A stretch of 17,541 nucleotides of DNA from Gemmatimonadota bacterium (GTDB lineage: Bacteria; Gemmatimonadota; Gemmatimonadetes; Longimicrobiales; RSA9), in NCBI GenBank assembly GCA_019689775.1, contig JADGGV010000028.1, positions 1 through 17,541 on the forward strand, written 5' to 3'. Under the pieces are notes generated by a model that had not been told where the DNA came from, ran no database searches, and saw only the letters and a program-made list of their open reading frames with translations. Of this stretch, positions 7,256 to 15,675 are shown piece by piece (position 1 is the first letter of the stretch; the number at the start of each line of letters is the position of its first letter). The translations under genes were made by a program, and so were the position numbers.

Positions 7256-8923
7256 ATGCTGATCGAGCTCCGGATCCAGAACTACGCCCTGATCGAGCGG
7301 CTCGCGGTGCGGCTCGAGCCGGGCCTGAACGTGCTGACCGGGGAGACCGGGGCGGGGAAGAGCATCATCGTGGGCGCGCTCTCGCTTCTGCTCGGCGAGC
7401 GCGCGTCGGCGGAGTCGGTGCGCGCGGGCGCGGACAAGGCCGTCGTCGAGGGCGTCTTCGACGTGGCGGGCGACGCCGCCGTCGCCGCGCTGCTGGCGCA
7501 GCAGGGGTTGGAGGCGGAGGACGGCCTGCTGATCGTGCGCCGCGAGGTGGCCGCGGAGGGGCGCAGCCGCGCGTGGGTCAACGGCTCGGCGGCGACGGCG
7601 GGGTTCCTGGGCGAGCTGGGGCGCCTGCTCGTCGACCTCCACGGGCAGCACGAGAGCCAAACGCTGCTGCGCCCGGACGAGCAGCGCGCGATCCTGGATG
7701 CGTTCGGCGGCGCCACGGCGCTCGCCGGGGCGGTCCGCGAGGCGTGGACGCGGCTTCAGCAGGCGCGGCGCGCGCTCGAGGAGCTGGACGAGCGGCGTCG
7801 CCAGGTGGAGCAGCGCGCGGACTTCCTGCGCTTCCAGGTCGAGGAGATCGAGAAGGCGAAGATCCAGCCGGACGAGGACGAGCGGCTCGAGGAGGAGGCG
7901 CACCGCCTCGAGCACGCCGAGGACCTCGCGCGCCTCTCGGGCACGCTGCACCAGGTGCTCTACGCGGGGGAGGAGTCGGTCAGCGCGAGGCTCGGGGAGC
8001 TGCGCCGCGTCCTGGACCACCTGATCCGCTTCGATCCGAGCCAGGAGGACGCGCGCGAGCTGCTCGACTCCGCGTTCTACACGGTGGAGGAGTTGGGGCG
8101 GCGCATGGGGCAGTACTCGGCCTCCGTGGAGCACGACCCGGCGCGCCTCGACGAGGTGCGGCGACGCCAGGACCTGCTGTTCCGGCTGAAGACGAAGTAC
8201 GGTCCCACGCTTGCAGATGTCCTCGAGACCGGCGCGCGGGCGCGGGCCGAGCTCGACCTGTTGGACGGCGGGGCGCTCGAGCGCCGGGAGCTGGAGAAGG
8301 CCGAGGCGGAAGCGGCCGAGGCGCTGGCGGCCGTCGCGGCCGAGCTGTCGGCGAAGCGGCGCGCGGCCGCGGAGCGGCTGGCCGCGGAGGTCATGGCCGT
8401 GCTCCCGGACCTCGGGCTGGGCGGTCAGTTCGAGGTCGCGCTCGAGCCGCTCCCCACGATCGGCGGCGACGGCGCCGAGGCGGTCGAGTTCCGCGTGGCG
8501 CTGAACGCCGGGTTCGAGCCGCGCGCGCTCTCGCGCGTGGCCTCCGGCGGCGAGCTCTCGCGCGTGATGCTGGCGTTGAAGACGATCCTGGCGCGCCTCG
8601 ACCGCGTGCCGACGCTCGTCTTCGACGAGATCGATGTCGGCATCGGCGGGCGCGTCGCGCTCCAGGTCGGCGACCGGCTGCGGCGCGTGGCCGAGCACCA
8701 CCAGGTCTTCGTCATCACGCACCTGGCGCAGATCGCGTCGCGCGCCGAGCACCAGTTGCTGGTGGAGAAGGTCGAGCGCGAGGGCACGACGTTGACGCGT
8801 GTGAGCGAGGTGCGGGGCGAGGAGCGCGTGCGGGAGCTGGCTCGCATGCTCGGCGGCGACCCGGAGAGCGCGGCGAGCCTGGAGCACGCGCGGGAGCTGC
8901 TCGGCGCCGTGGCGCGGGCATAG
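7256..8923 (+). CDS. recN: DNA repair protein RecN
   Basis: SMC-like ATPase that acts at DNA double-strand breaks. The product is 555 residues, a normal length. The N-terminal ATPase half has the Walker A motif GETGAGKS (29-36) after LEPGLNVLT, then DLHGQHESQTLL. Residues about 155-380 form a coiled-coil arm rich in Glu, Arg and Leu. The C-terminal half has the ABC signature SGGELSRVMLALK (from 430), Walker B TLVFDEIDVGIGG (Asp457, Glu458) and the switch region VFVITHLAQIASRA. No LexA-type operator was recognised in the 58-nt gap after nadK. A candidate promoter abuts the ATG. The 3' end faces the convergent receptor gene across a shared terminator. Confidence 0.96.
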   Translation: MLIELRIQNYALIERLAVRLEPGLNVLTGETGAGKSIIVGALSLLLGERASAESVRAGADKAVVEGVFDVAGDAAVAALLAQQGLEAEDGLLIVRREVAAEGRSRAWVNGSAATAGFLGELGRLLVDLHGQHESQTLLRPDEQRAILDAFGGATALAGAVREAWTRLQQARRALEELDERRRQVEQRADFLRFQVEEIEKAKIQPDEDERLEEEAHRLEHAEDLARLSGTLHQVLYAGEESVSARLGELRRVLDHLIRFDPSQEDARELLDSAFYTVEELGRRMGQYSASVEHDPARLDEVRRRQDLLFRLKTKYGPTLADVLETGARARAELDLLDGGALERRELEKAEAEAAEALAAVAAELSAKRRAAAERLAAEVMAVLPDLGLGGQFEVALEPLPTIGGDGAEAVEFRVALNAGFEPRALSRVASGGELSRVMLALKTILARLDRVPTLVFDEIDVGIGGRVALQVGDRLRRVAEHHQVFVITHLAQIASRAEHQLLVEKVEREGTTLTRVSEVRGEERVRELARMLGGDPESAASLEHARELLGAVARA

Positions 8924-8947
8924 GCCGGCCGCGGCGGCGCGCCCGCC

Positions 8948-8996
8948 AAAAATGCAGCCGGGGGGGCGGCGACGAGCCGCACCCCCGGCTTTGTTT
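8948..8996. terminator. Bidirectional intrinsic terminator between recN and the receptor gene
   Basis: Outer stem of 9 bp (8956-8964 with 8982-8990), a G-A mismatch, an inner stem GCGGC/GCCGC (66-70 with 76-80 of the 8900s) and loop GACGA. On the plus strand it is followed by TTTGTTT (8990-8996). On the minus strand it is followed, after GC, by ATTTTT (complement of 8948-8953). It therefore suits both convergent transcripts. Confidence 0.85.
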
Positions 8997-9015
8997 CCGC
9001 GCCCGAACCGGGCAG

Positions 9016-11832
9016 TCAGAACTCGTACTTCACGCGCAGCAGCGCCAGCATTCCAGTCGTCGGGACGCCGGGGAAGCTGCGGTAGTCCTGGTCGAGGAGG
9101 TTCTGCACCGCGAGCTGCACGGTGGCGCGGGTCCGCGGGATCGTGTAGCCGAGATCGAGGTCGAGGAGCGCCGAGCCGTCGACGCAGTCCTCGGCGCCCG
9201 ACGGCTGCGGCCCCGCCAGGCAGAGCGTGCCGTTGTAGACGCCGGAGCGGACCGGGAACCCGGCCGCGAAGCGGCCGCGCAGCTCGCCGTTGAAGCCGTG
9301 GCGCTCGTTGCGGTAGGTGATGCTCAGCGTGCCCTTGGTCTTCGGCGCGTTCAGCGGCACCTGGTCGCCGCGCGCGGTCTCGAACAGGTCCTTGTTCACG
9401 AGCGAGAGCGTGCCCTTCAGCGAGACCGCCGGCGAGAGCAGGTAGGTGGCGGCGAAGTCGGCGCCGTAGACCTTCAGGTTGTCGTCGACGTTGTAGTAGG
9501 TCGTGAGGAGCTGCGCGCCGCGGGCGTCGACCTCAGGTGCGGTGATGGCGCCGAGCGGGATGCCGGCGAGACCCGGCGCGAGTTGACCGGCGAGGGCGGT
9601 CGCCTGCCCTGCCGCCTGCTCGGCCGGCAGCCCCGCCGCCTGGAAGTACTGCGTCAGGCGTGGGACCAGGAACGCCGCCGTCTGCTGCCCGTTCAGGAAC
9701 AGCAGCGGCGAGGACAGCGTGAGCGCGGTCGTCAGGCGCTCCTTCTTCGAGTACCAGGCGTCCGCGGCCAGGAGCAACTTGTCGCCGAGGACGCCCTGGT
9801 AGCCGACCTCGAAGGTGTTCGAGACGGACTCGCGGATCGGCGCGACGTCCGGCAGGTCCAGCGAGGACAGCGGCGCCGGCGCGCCAAGCGCGGCCGGGTT
9901 CACCCACATCGTCGAGATGTCGGCGGCCGTCGGCTTGAGGCTGGCCAGGTACTGCACGAGCTGCGGCTGCGCCGCGAGCTGCGGGTTCGCGGCCGCGGCC
10001 ACCTGGATCGCGGCGGCCCACATGCTCGCGGCATCGGCCGGCAACTTCTGGCCCGGCGTCGGCGTGAACGGGGAGACCATCTGGTAGCCGCCGTTGGCGC
10101 CGCGGAAATGGAAGCCCGTCTTGCCGGTCCCCTGAATACGCAGGCTGTAGCCGAGCTGGCCGATGCGCGGGTCGGGGAACGCGCTCCCGAGGTCCAGGAA
10201 CTGGTTGAGCGACGAGGGCGTCGAGAACGCGCGGTTGTACGTGACGCGGAACGCCTGCGTCTGGGTCGGCTTGAAGACGAGCCCCGCGCGCGGCGAGAAG
10301 ACCGCGTCCGGGATCGCCGTGCTGTGGTCGATGCGGCCGGCCAGGAGGAGGTTCCACCGGCTGGAGAGCGCGGTCTCGGACTGGAGGTAGCCGCCGATCT
10401 CCGTCGTCTGGTCGTCGTCCTCGTAGATGCCGTTGATCGTGCCGCCCGTGATCGGGTTCGTGTAGATGAAGTCGGCGCCGTACGTCAGGTTCTCTCGCGT
10501 CCCGAGCGAGACGCCGTGCTGGACCTGGGCGACGTAGAGCTTCGACCGGTCCGTGATCGGCACGCCGTTGCGCAGCAGGTACGTGTCGCCGGCATCGCTG
10601 GCGTTGACGTAGGCCTGGGCGAAGAAGCGGTTCCAGGAGTAGCGCGCCTGGGCGTACGAGTAGCGCCAGTCCTTCGCCTGCGCGGCGCCCAGTCCGGTCA
10701 GCTCGATCGCCTTGCCGACGTTCGTCACGCCGCCCTCCAGCACCAGCGAGCTGGTCGGCGTCGGGCGCCAGTCGGCGCGCAGCTCGCCCGACCAGCGGTT
10801 CACGTCGTTGTCGCGGTTGCCGATCCCGGCGATCCGGCGGTCGGCCTCGGCCGCGCTGATCCCCGACGCGAGCATCAACTGCTGCCGGAAGAACGCCGCG
10901 CTGTCGCCATGGAACTTCGCGCGCTCGGCGACCTCGACCGGATCGACGTACGGGAACTCCGTCGCCTTGAAGTACTGGCCCGAGAACTTGAGCCCGAACT
11001 TGTCGCTCAGCTTCTGCGCAGTGCGGAACGTCGTCTGGAAGACGCTCCGCGTGCCGCCGCCCACGGAGACCGTCGTGCCCTGCCGGTCGAGGGGCGACTT
11101 CGTGATGATGTGGATCACGCCGTCGGCCGTGTTCGGGCCGTAGAGCGCCGAGCCGGGGCCGAGGACGACCTCCATGCGCTCGATGTCGTCGTCGTTCGCG
11201 GGGATGAAGTGCAGGAAGTTCACGCGCAGCGACGGGACGCCCGCGATGCGGTAGTCGGTCAGCGCCATCACCGCGCCCGAGAAGATGTTGTTGAAGCCGC
11301 GGACGACGACGTTGGTCGATTGGATCCCCGAGTTGAAGATGTCGACGCCGGGCGTCTCGCGGAGGTGGTCGACGGGCGTGACCGTCGGCCGCTCCTCGAT
11401 CGTGCGCGTGTCCACGACCGCGACGGTCGCGGGCGCATCGACCGCCTTCTCCGCCTTCCTCGATGCGGTCACGACGACCGGGTTGAGCTGGAACGCCACG
11501 GAGTTGAGGGTGAGCGCGAGGTCGGCCGTCTGCCCGTCGGCGACCCGGACGCCACGCACGGTGCGCGTCTCGTAGCCGACGTAGGAGACGACGACGTCGT
11601 AGGTGCCGGCCGGGAGACCCCCGATGCGGAAGGTGCCGTCCGAGGCCGTGAGCGCGCTGCCCGAGGTGCCCACGGCCGAGGTGGCGAGCACGGCCGCGCC
11701 GACGACCGGCTTGGCTTCGGCCGCGTCCGTGACCCGTCCAGTGATCGCGCCGGTCTGCGCGAGCGCGGGCGCCGAGCCGAGCACGGCGAGCGCCAGCGCG
11801 GTGAACAGCGGCCGGTGGAGACGTCGCATCAT
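9016..11832 (-). CDS. TonB-dependent outer-membrane receptor with carboxypeptidase-regulatory-like domain
   Basis: Outer-membrane beta-barrel that imports a ligand using TonB energy; the substrate is not identifiable here. The product is 938 residues. Residues 1-25 form a signal peptide with cut ALA|QTG. An Ig-like carboxypeptidase-regulatory domain (about 28-110) has GAITGRVTDA, SDGTFRIGGLPAGTYDV and VSYVGYETRTVRGV. NPVVVTASRKAEK (118-130) is a linker of TonB-box type, and the plug (about 133-246) has LRETPGVDIF, NVVVRGFNN and VLGPGSALYGPNTADGVIHI. The rest is barrel, ending in the terminal Phe of LLRVKYEF. The start is the first of two ATGs (11832 and 11829), with GAGGTG upstream. The frame is open further upstream, but that part lacks family similarity. 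No TonB, ExbB or ExbD gene is nearby. Confidence 0.93.
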   Translation of the reverse strand: MMRRLHRPLFTALALAVLGSAPALAQTGAITGRVTDAAEAKPVVGAAVLATSAVGTSGSALTASDGTFRIGGLPAGTYDVVVSYVGYETRTVRGVRVADGQTADLALTLNSVAFQLNPVVVTASRKAEKAVDAPATVAVVDTRTIEERPTVTPVDHLRETPGVDIFNSGIQSTNVVVRGFNNIFSGAVMALTDYRIAGVPSLRVNFLHFIPANDDDIERMEVVLGPGSALYGPNTADGVIHIITKSPLDRQGTTVSVGGGTRSVFQTTFRTAQKLSDKFGLKFSGQYFKATEFPYVDPVEVAERAKFHGDSAAFFRQQLMLASGISAAEADRRIAGIGNRDNDVNRWSGELRADWRPTPTSSLVLEGGVTNVGKAIELTGLGAAQAKDWRYSYAQARYSWNRFFAQAYVNASDAGDTYLLRNGVPITDRSKLYVAQVQHGVSLGTRENLTYGADFIYTNPITGGTINGIYEDDDQTTEIGGYLQSETALSSRWNLLLAGRIDHSTAIPDAVFSPRAGLVFKPTQTQAFRVTYNRAFSTPSSLNQFLDLGSAFPDPRIGQLGYSLRIQGTGKTGFHFRGANGGYQMVSPFTPTPGQKLPADAASMWAAAIQVAAAANPQLAAQPQLVQYLASLKPTAADISTMWVNPAALGAPAPLSSLDLPDVAPIRESVSNTFEVGYQGVLGDKLLLAADAWYSKKERLTTALTLSSPLLFLNGQQTAAFLVPRLTQYFQAAGLPAEQAAGQATALAGQLAPGLAGIPLGAITAPEVDARGAQLLTTYYNVDDNLKVYGADFAATYLLSPAVSLKGTLSLVNKDLFETARGDQVPLNAPKTKGTLSITYRNERHGFNGELRGRFAAGFPVRSGVYNGTLCLAGPQPSGAEDCVDGSALLDLDLGYTIPRTRATVQLAVQNLLDQDYRSFPGVPTTGMLALLRVKYEF

Positions 11833-12084
11833 GCAGCACCTCGTTCGTTCGGTTGGCCTGCGGCGACGGGCTCCCGGCCCGTACGCCCGGGAAGCGTGGT
11901 TCTGCCCCTCATCGGCGCCACTGCGGTTCGAACGCTTTTCGACTTGGGTAGGACGGGAAACGCGTCGAGGTTGGGGAGCCAGCCCGGCGGGTCGACGAGA
12001 CGGCGCCTCGACCTCGGAAAGGCGAGCGACGGCGACTCGATCCTCCTGTCGGAGGATATCCGCCCTCGGCATGGATCGCGGTGG

Positions 12085-12114
12085 AGTATATTCCGCCGCG
12101 TTTCCGTGCGTCAA
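12085..12114 (-). promoter_or_regulatory. Candidate promoter of the TonB-dependent receptor gene
   Basis: On the minus strand TTGACG (12114-12109) is followed after 18 bp by TATACT (12090-12085). Expected transcription start is near 12078, leaving a leader of about 246 nt before the ATG at 11832. The -35 hexamer equals those of the glycoside hydrolase and tRNA promoters in this window. Confidence 0.7.
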
Positions 12115-12176
12115 GGAAACGCGCGGGGTGCGTCCGCAATGACGCCGGCGCGCGGCACGGGTGTCGCGCCCGGGGT

Positions 12177-12205
12177 TTGACGCCGCGTCGCGCGGCCGGC
12201 ATACT
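12177..12205 (+). promoter_or_regulatory. Candidate promoter of the glycoside hydrolase gene
   Basis: TTGACG (12177-12182), a 17-bp spacer and CATACT (12200-12205). Expected transcription start is near 12212, 23 nt before the GTG at 12235. A GGGAG ribosome binding site at 12221-12225 falls in this short leader. Confidence 0.7.
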
Positions 12206-12234
12206 TCCGGCCGAGACGACGGGAGAGCGCAGAC

Positions 12235-14127
12235 GTGACGAGCCGAGAGGCGCCGGCATCCGGGATGGGGTGGGAGCTGACGGGGAACCACGCCGTCGCG
12301 TTCCCGGCGATCTCGCCAAAGGACGGCGGGATCGCGCGCGTGAACGTGCTGCACCGCGCGAGCGCGGGCCTGGTCGAATGGGTCGGCGGCGAGGACGCGC
12401 CGCTCCTCGCGCCGCGCTTCCGCGTGGACGGCGAGGCGGTGCGGGCGGCCTCCCTCGAGTGGGAGCGGCTCGACCAGTGGATTCCGCGCTTCCACGCGTC
12501 GCTCGGGGACGGGCTGCACGTGCGCGGGACGCTCGTGGCGCCGGCGGGCCACGAGCCGGCGCGGCGCGGGGCCGTCTACGCGTTCGAGGTGGAGAACCGG
12601 GGCGGCGGCGCGCGCGAGGTCGAGGTCGCGCTCGAGGGCGTGTGGCTGCGCACGCTCCGCCTGGTCGCCACGGCGCGGGCGTTCGGGCGGGAGAACCTCG
12701 CGTGGCGCGCGGGCCCCGGCCTCGTGCTCGAAACCGGCGACGGCGCCGGCCCGGCGCTCGCCATCGTGGGCGGCGGCGGCGAGGACGGCGGCTACGTGGC
12801 CCGCCGCGGCCCGCTCGAGGTCGAGGGCGAGACCGAAGTCCGGGCGCCGAACGGCGAGCCGATCACGCTGCGCGTGGCGCGGCGGCTCCGCGTCGCGGCC
12901 GGCCGGCGCTCCACGGCCGCGTTCTTCCTCGGCGTCGGCGCGGAACGCGACGGCGCGCTCGCCACGGCGCTCACCCTGCGCCGGATCGGGCCGACCGAGC
13001 TGCTGCGCGCCGGGCGGCTCGAGCTGGCGCGCCTGACGCGCAAGCCGGCCGCGCGCGAGCACGTCGCGCTCTTCACGCGCAACCTGCTGTTCAACTACTT
13101 CTTCGCCGTGGCGCGCGCGGTGGACGACGACCGGTTCTACCCGCTCGTCTCCCGCTCCCCGTTCGCGCCGGCGAGCGCGGTGTTCCGCGAGCGGGAGGCG
13201 CTGCTGTGGAGCCTGCCGGCGATCACGCTCGCCGACCCGCCGCTCGGCCGCGAGCTACTGCTGCGCTGCTTCGAGCAGTTCGCCCACCGTGCGGGGGAGA
13301 GCGTGCACTACGTCGACGGCGGCGTGCTCGCCCCGGGCCTCGCGCTGGACGGCCTTTGCGCCTACGTCGTCGCGCTCGACCGCTACGTGCGGGATGCGAA
13401 GGACGACACGATCCTCGACGAGCCGGTCGTGCAGGACGTGCTCCGGGAGGTGGACGACCTGCTCTTCTCCCGGCTGCACCCCGAGATCTACCTCGCGTCC
13501 ACGGACGTGCTTCCGTCCGGCGACGCCGCCGACCATCCGTACGTCACCTACGACAACGCCTGCGTGCGCGCGTTCTGCGACGCGCTGCCGCGGGTCTGGG
13601 TCGCGGCGGACGGCGAGGCGCCGGCGCGGATGGCCGGCGGCGCGGAGGAGGTCGCCGCCGCCGTCTGGCAGCACTGCACCGTCGAGGCCGAGGGCGTCTC
13701 GCTCCTTGCCTGGTCGGTCGACCTCGAGGGCGAGGCGGCCGTCTACGATGATCCCGGCGGCAGCCTGGCGCTCCTGCCGTACCTCGGCTTCTGCGATGTC
13801 GACGATCCGCTCTGGCGCAACACGCTGGAGTTCCTGCGCTCGAGCCGCTACCCGTTCTGGCTCGGCGACCAGCCGTTCCCGGGCGTGGGTGCGCGCCGGC
13901 ACCCGCGGCACTGCGCGCTGGCGGCGCTCTGCGCGGACCTGCTCGGCCCGCGTCTCGAGGATGCGCTCGCGCTGCTTGCGCGCCTCCCGCTGGACGGCGG
14001 GCTGGCGTGCGAGGCCTACGACCCCCGGACAGGCGCGGCGGCCGTCGGCCGCCACCACGCGGCGCTCGCGGGGTTTCTCGCCTGGAGCCTCTGGGCCGCG
14101 CTGGAGGCGGGCGCGTCCGGCCGGTGA
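12235..14127 (+). CDS. Putative (alpha/alpha)6-barrel glycoside hydrolase, GH125-like C-terminus
   Basis: The product is 630 residues with no signal peptide, so probably cytoplasmic. Residues about 10-275 look like a beta-sandwich domain (many short strands, e.g. GAVYAFEVENRGGGAREVEV). Residues about 280-625 look like an alpha-toroid. The C-terminal part recalls metal-independent alpha-mannosidases (GH125): VYDDPGGSLALLPYLGF, DDPLWRNTLEFL, then GLACEAYDP, whose Glu593 sits where the GH125 base Glu is expected. YVDGGVLAPGLALDG (Asp361, Asp372) is a candidate acid region. A debranching-type glucosidase (amylo-alpha-1,6-glucosidase-like) is the main alternative and would suit the neighbour glgA. 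The start is a GTG with GGGAG 9 nt upstream and a promoter in front. The fold class is likely; the substrate is uncertain. Confidence 0.6.
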   Translation: MTSREAPASGMGWELTGNHAVAFPAISPKDGGIARVNVLHRASAGLVEWVGGEDAPLLAPRFRVDGEAVRAASLEWERLDQWIPRFHASLGDGLHVRGTLVAPAGHEPARRGAVYAFEVENRGGGAREVEVALEGVWLRTLRLVATARAFGRENLAWRAGPGLVLETGDGAGPALAIVGGGGEDGGYVARRGPLEVEGETEVRAPNGEPITLRVARRLRVAAGRRSTAAFFLGVGAERDGALATALTLRRIGPTELLRAGRLELARLTRKPAAREHVALFTRNLLFNYFFAVARAVDDDRFYPLVSRSPFAPASAVFREREALLWSLPAITLADPPLGRELLLRCFEQFAHRAGESVHYVDGGVLAPGLALDGLCAYVVALDRYVRDAKDDTILDEPVVQDVLREVDDLLFSRLHPEIYLASTDVLPSGDAADHPYVTYDNACVRAFCDALPRVWVAADGEAPARMAGGAEEVAAAVWQHCTVEAEGVSLLAWSVDLEGEAAVYDDPGGSLALLPYLGFCDVDDPLWRNTLEFLRSSRYPFWLGDQPFPGVGARRHPRHCALAALCADLLGPRLEDALALLARLPLDGGLACEAYDPRTGAAAVGRHHAALAGFLAWSLWAALEAGASGR

Positions 14128-14268
14128 TGGAGCGCAGCGTGCGGTCCGGTCAGGGGAGCGTCGTCGCCGAGCGGCCGGCCGGGGCGCGGCTACGCGATGG
14201 CGGCGCACGCGAGGCGACCCGGGAGACCGGGGCGATGCACCACATGGCGACGGGCAACGACTGACCGG

Positions 14269-15675
14269 GTGAGAATCCTCTTCGCGTCCGCCGAGGCGAT
14301 CCCGTACTGGAAGACCGGCGGCCTGGCCGATGTCGCGCGCTCGCTCCCCGACGCCCTGGCGGAGCGCGGCCACGACGTGCGCGTGATCGTGCCGTTCTAC
14401 CGCCTGGTGCGGGGCCGGCAGCTCCCCCTCGAGCCGTCCGCCGAGCTGGACGTGCCCTGGCCGGGCGACCCGATCCGGACCCGCTTCCTGCTGCACCGCC
14501 CCGCGCACGGCGCTCCCGGCGTGCTGGTCGACGAGCCCGATTTCTTCGATACCGACGATCCGTATGGCGCGCCGTACGGCGACGTGCTCGCGCTCGGGCG
14601 GCGCTTCGCGTTCTTCTGCCGCGCCATCGTGACGTACGCGAAGGCGTGGGGCGCCGACGTCGTCCACCTGAACGACTGGCCGACCGGCTTCGTGCCGGTC
14701 TACGGGCTCCTCGACGGGCTGGAGGCGGGGACCGTCTTCACGATCCACAACCTGCCGTACCAGGGGAACTTCCCCCCCGCGCTGGTGCCACAGATCGGCG
14801 CACCGTGGGACCTTTACCGGCCGGAGAACGGCTTCGAGTTCTGGGGGCAGGCCTCGTTCATGAAGGCCGGGCTCGCGCTGTCGGCGCGACTCGTCACCGT
14901 CTCGCCGACGTACGCCGCCGAGATCCGCACGCCCGACTTCGGCGCGGGCCTCGACGGGCTGCTTCGGTTCCGGCACGGCGTGCTACACGGGATCCTGAAC
15001 GGCATCGACCCGCGCATCTGGGATCCGCGGCACGACCGCGCGCTCCCGCGGCCGTTCGGCGTGGAGGACGTCCACCTGAAGGCCGAGAACCGCGCCGCCG
15101 TGCTCACGGAGCTCGGGCTGAGCGGCGACGGCCCGCTTTTCGTCGCCGTCACGCGCCTGGTCGAGCAGAAGGGGATCGACCTGCTGCTCGACGCTATCGG
15201 GCCGATCGTCCACCGCGGCGGCTGCGTCGCCGTGCTCGGGAGTGGCGACGTCGCCTACGAGCGCGCGCTGCGTGACGCCGCCGCCGCGGCGCCGGACCGC
15301 GTCGCCGCCCGCCTCGGCTTCGACGACGGGCTGGCCCGCCGCCTCTACGCCGGCGGCGACTTCTTCCTCATGCCGTCGCGCTACGAGCCGTGCGGCCTCG
15401 GGCAGATGATCGCGCAGCGCTACGGCACGCCGCCGATCGTGCGCCACACGGGCGGGCTTGCCGACACCGTCATCGACGGCGTGACCGGCTTGGCGTTCCA
15501 CGACGCGAGCGCCGCCGCCCTCCTCTCCGCCGTCGAGCGCGCCTGGAGCGCCTGGCGCGATGGTTCCATCGACGCGGTCCGGCGTCGCGCGATGGAGCTG
15601 GATTGGTCCTGGGACCGCTCCGCCGCCGAGTACGAGGCGGTCTACGCCTGCGCGCGCGGCCCGGGGAGCGGTTGA
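14269..15675 (+). CDS. glgA: Glycogen synthase (ADP-glucose type, GT5)
   Basis: Cytosolic GT-B glycosyltransferase that extends alpha-1,4-glucan from ADP-glucose. The product is 468 residues from a GTG, giving (M)RILFASAEAIPYWKTGGLADV, the classic GlgA N-terminus, with the KTGGLADV nucleotide-sugar motif at 15-22. Further hallmarks are HLNDWPTG (133-140), FTIHNLPYQG, LNGIDPRIWDP, VTRLVEQKGIDLL and EPCGLGQ (Glu373 at the catalytic position), followed by VRHTGGLADTV. An in-frame ATG at 14197 would add an Arg-rich stretch unlike the family. The GTG has no strong ribosome binding site, and a 141-nt gap separates it from the glycoside hydrolase gene. That gap is spanned by one open frame that could couple translation. 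No glgC or glgB lies in the window. Confidence 0.94.
   Translation: MRILFASAEAIPYWKTGGLADVARSLPDALAERGHDVRVIVPFYRLVRGRQLPLEPSAELDVPWPGDPIRTRFLLHRPAHGAPGVLVDEPDFFDTDDPYGAPYGDVLALGRRFAFFCRAIVTYAKAWGADVVHLNDWPTGFVPVYGLLDGLEAGTVFTIHNLPYQGNFPPALVPQIGAPWDLYRPENGFEFWGQASFMKAGLALSARLVTVSPTYAAEIRTPDFGAGLDGLLRFRHGVLHGILNGIDPRIWDPRHDRALPRPFGVEDVHLKAENRAAVLTELGLSGDGPLFVAVTRLVEQKGIDLLLDAIGPIVHRGGCVAVLGSGDVAYERALRDAAAAAPDRVAARLGFDDGLARRLYAGGDFFLMPSRYEPCGLGQMIAQRYGTPPIVRHTGGLADTVIDGVTGLAFHDASAAALLSAVERAWSAWRDGSIDAVRRRAMELDWSWDRSAAEYEAVYACARGPGSG

Larger units (their letters stand above)
11833..12234. other. Divergent intergenic region with two promoters and a structured leader
   Basis: This 402-nt gap separates the divergently transcribed receptor and glycoside hydrolase genes. 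It holds a minus-strand promoter, a plus-strand promoter and a leader of about 246 nt for the receptor mRNA. The leader contains a perfect 7-bp hairpin (ATCCTCC/GGAGGAT, 12040-12057). It also has two mutually exclusive pairings of the segment at 12006-12012: with 11974-11980 over 7 bp, or in part with 11991-11995. No protein-coding gene is supported inside it. I could not match the leader to a known riboswitch class. Confidence 0.6.

Noticed and set aside
7142..8887. A 581-codon minus-strand frame antisense to recN
   Set aside because: His/Arg/Leu/Gln-rich shadow composition with no motifs; recN explains the region.
11833..12078. Cobalamin riboswitch in the receptor leader
   Set aside because: The characteristic conserved core segments were not found on the relevant strand.
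7573..12180. A 1,535-codon open frame on the plus strand running through recN and antisense to the receptor gene
   Set aside because: Its translation is Arg/Gly/Ala-rich low complexity without domains; recN and the receptor are convincing in other frames. Long shadow frames are expected at this GC content.
11833..13062. Upstream extension of the receptor frame on the minus strand
   Set aside because: The signal peptide and the GAGGTG ribosome binding site place the start at 11832, and the upstream part is antisense to the glycoside hydrolase gene.
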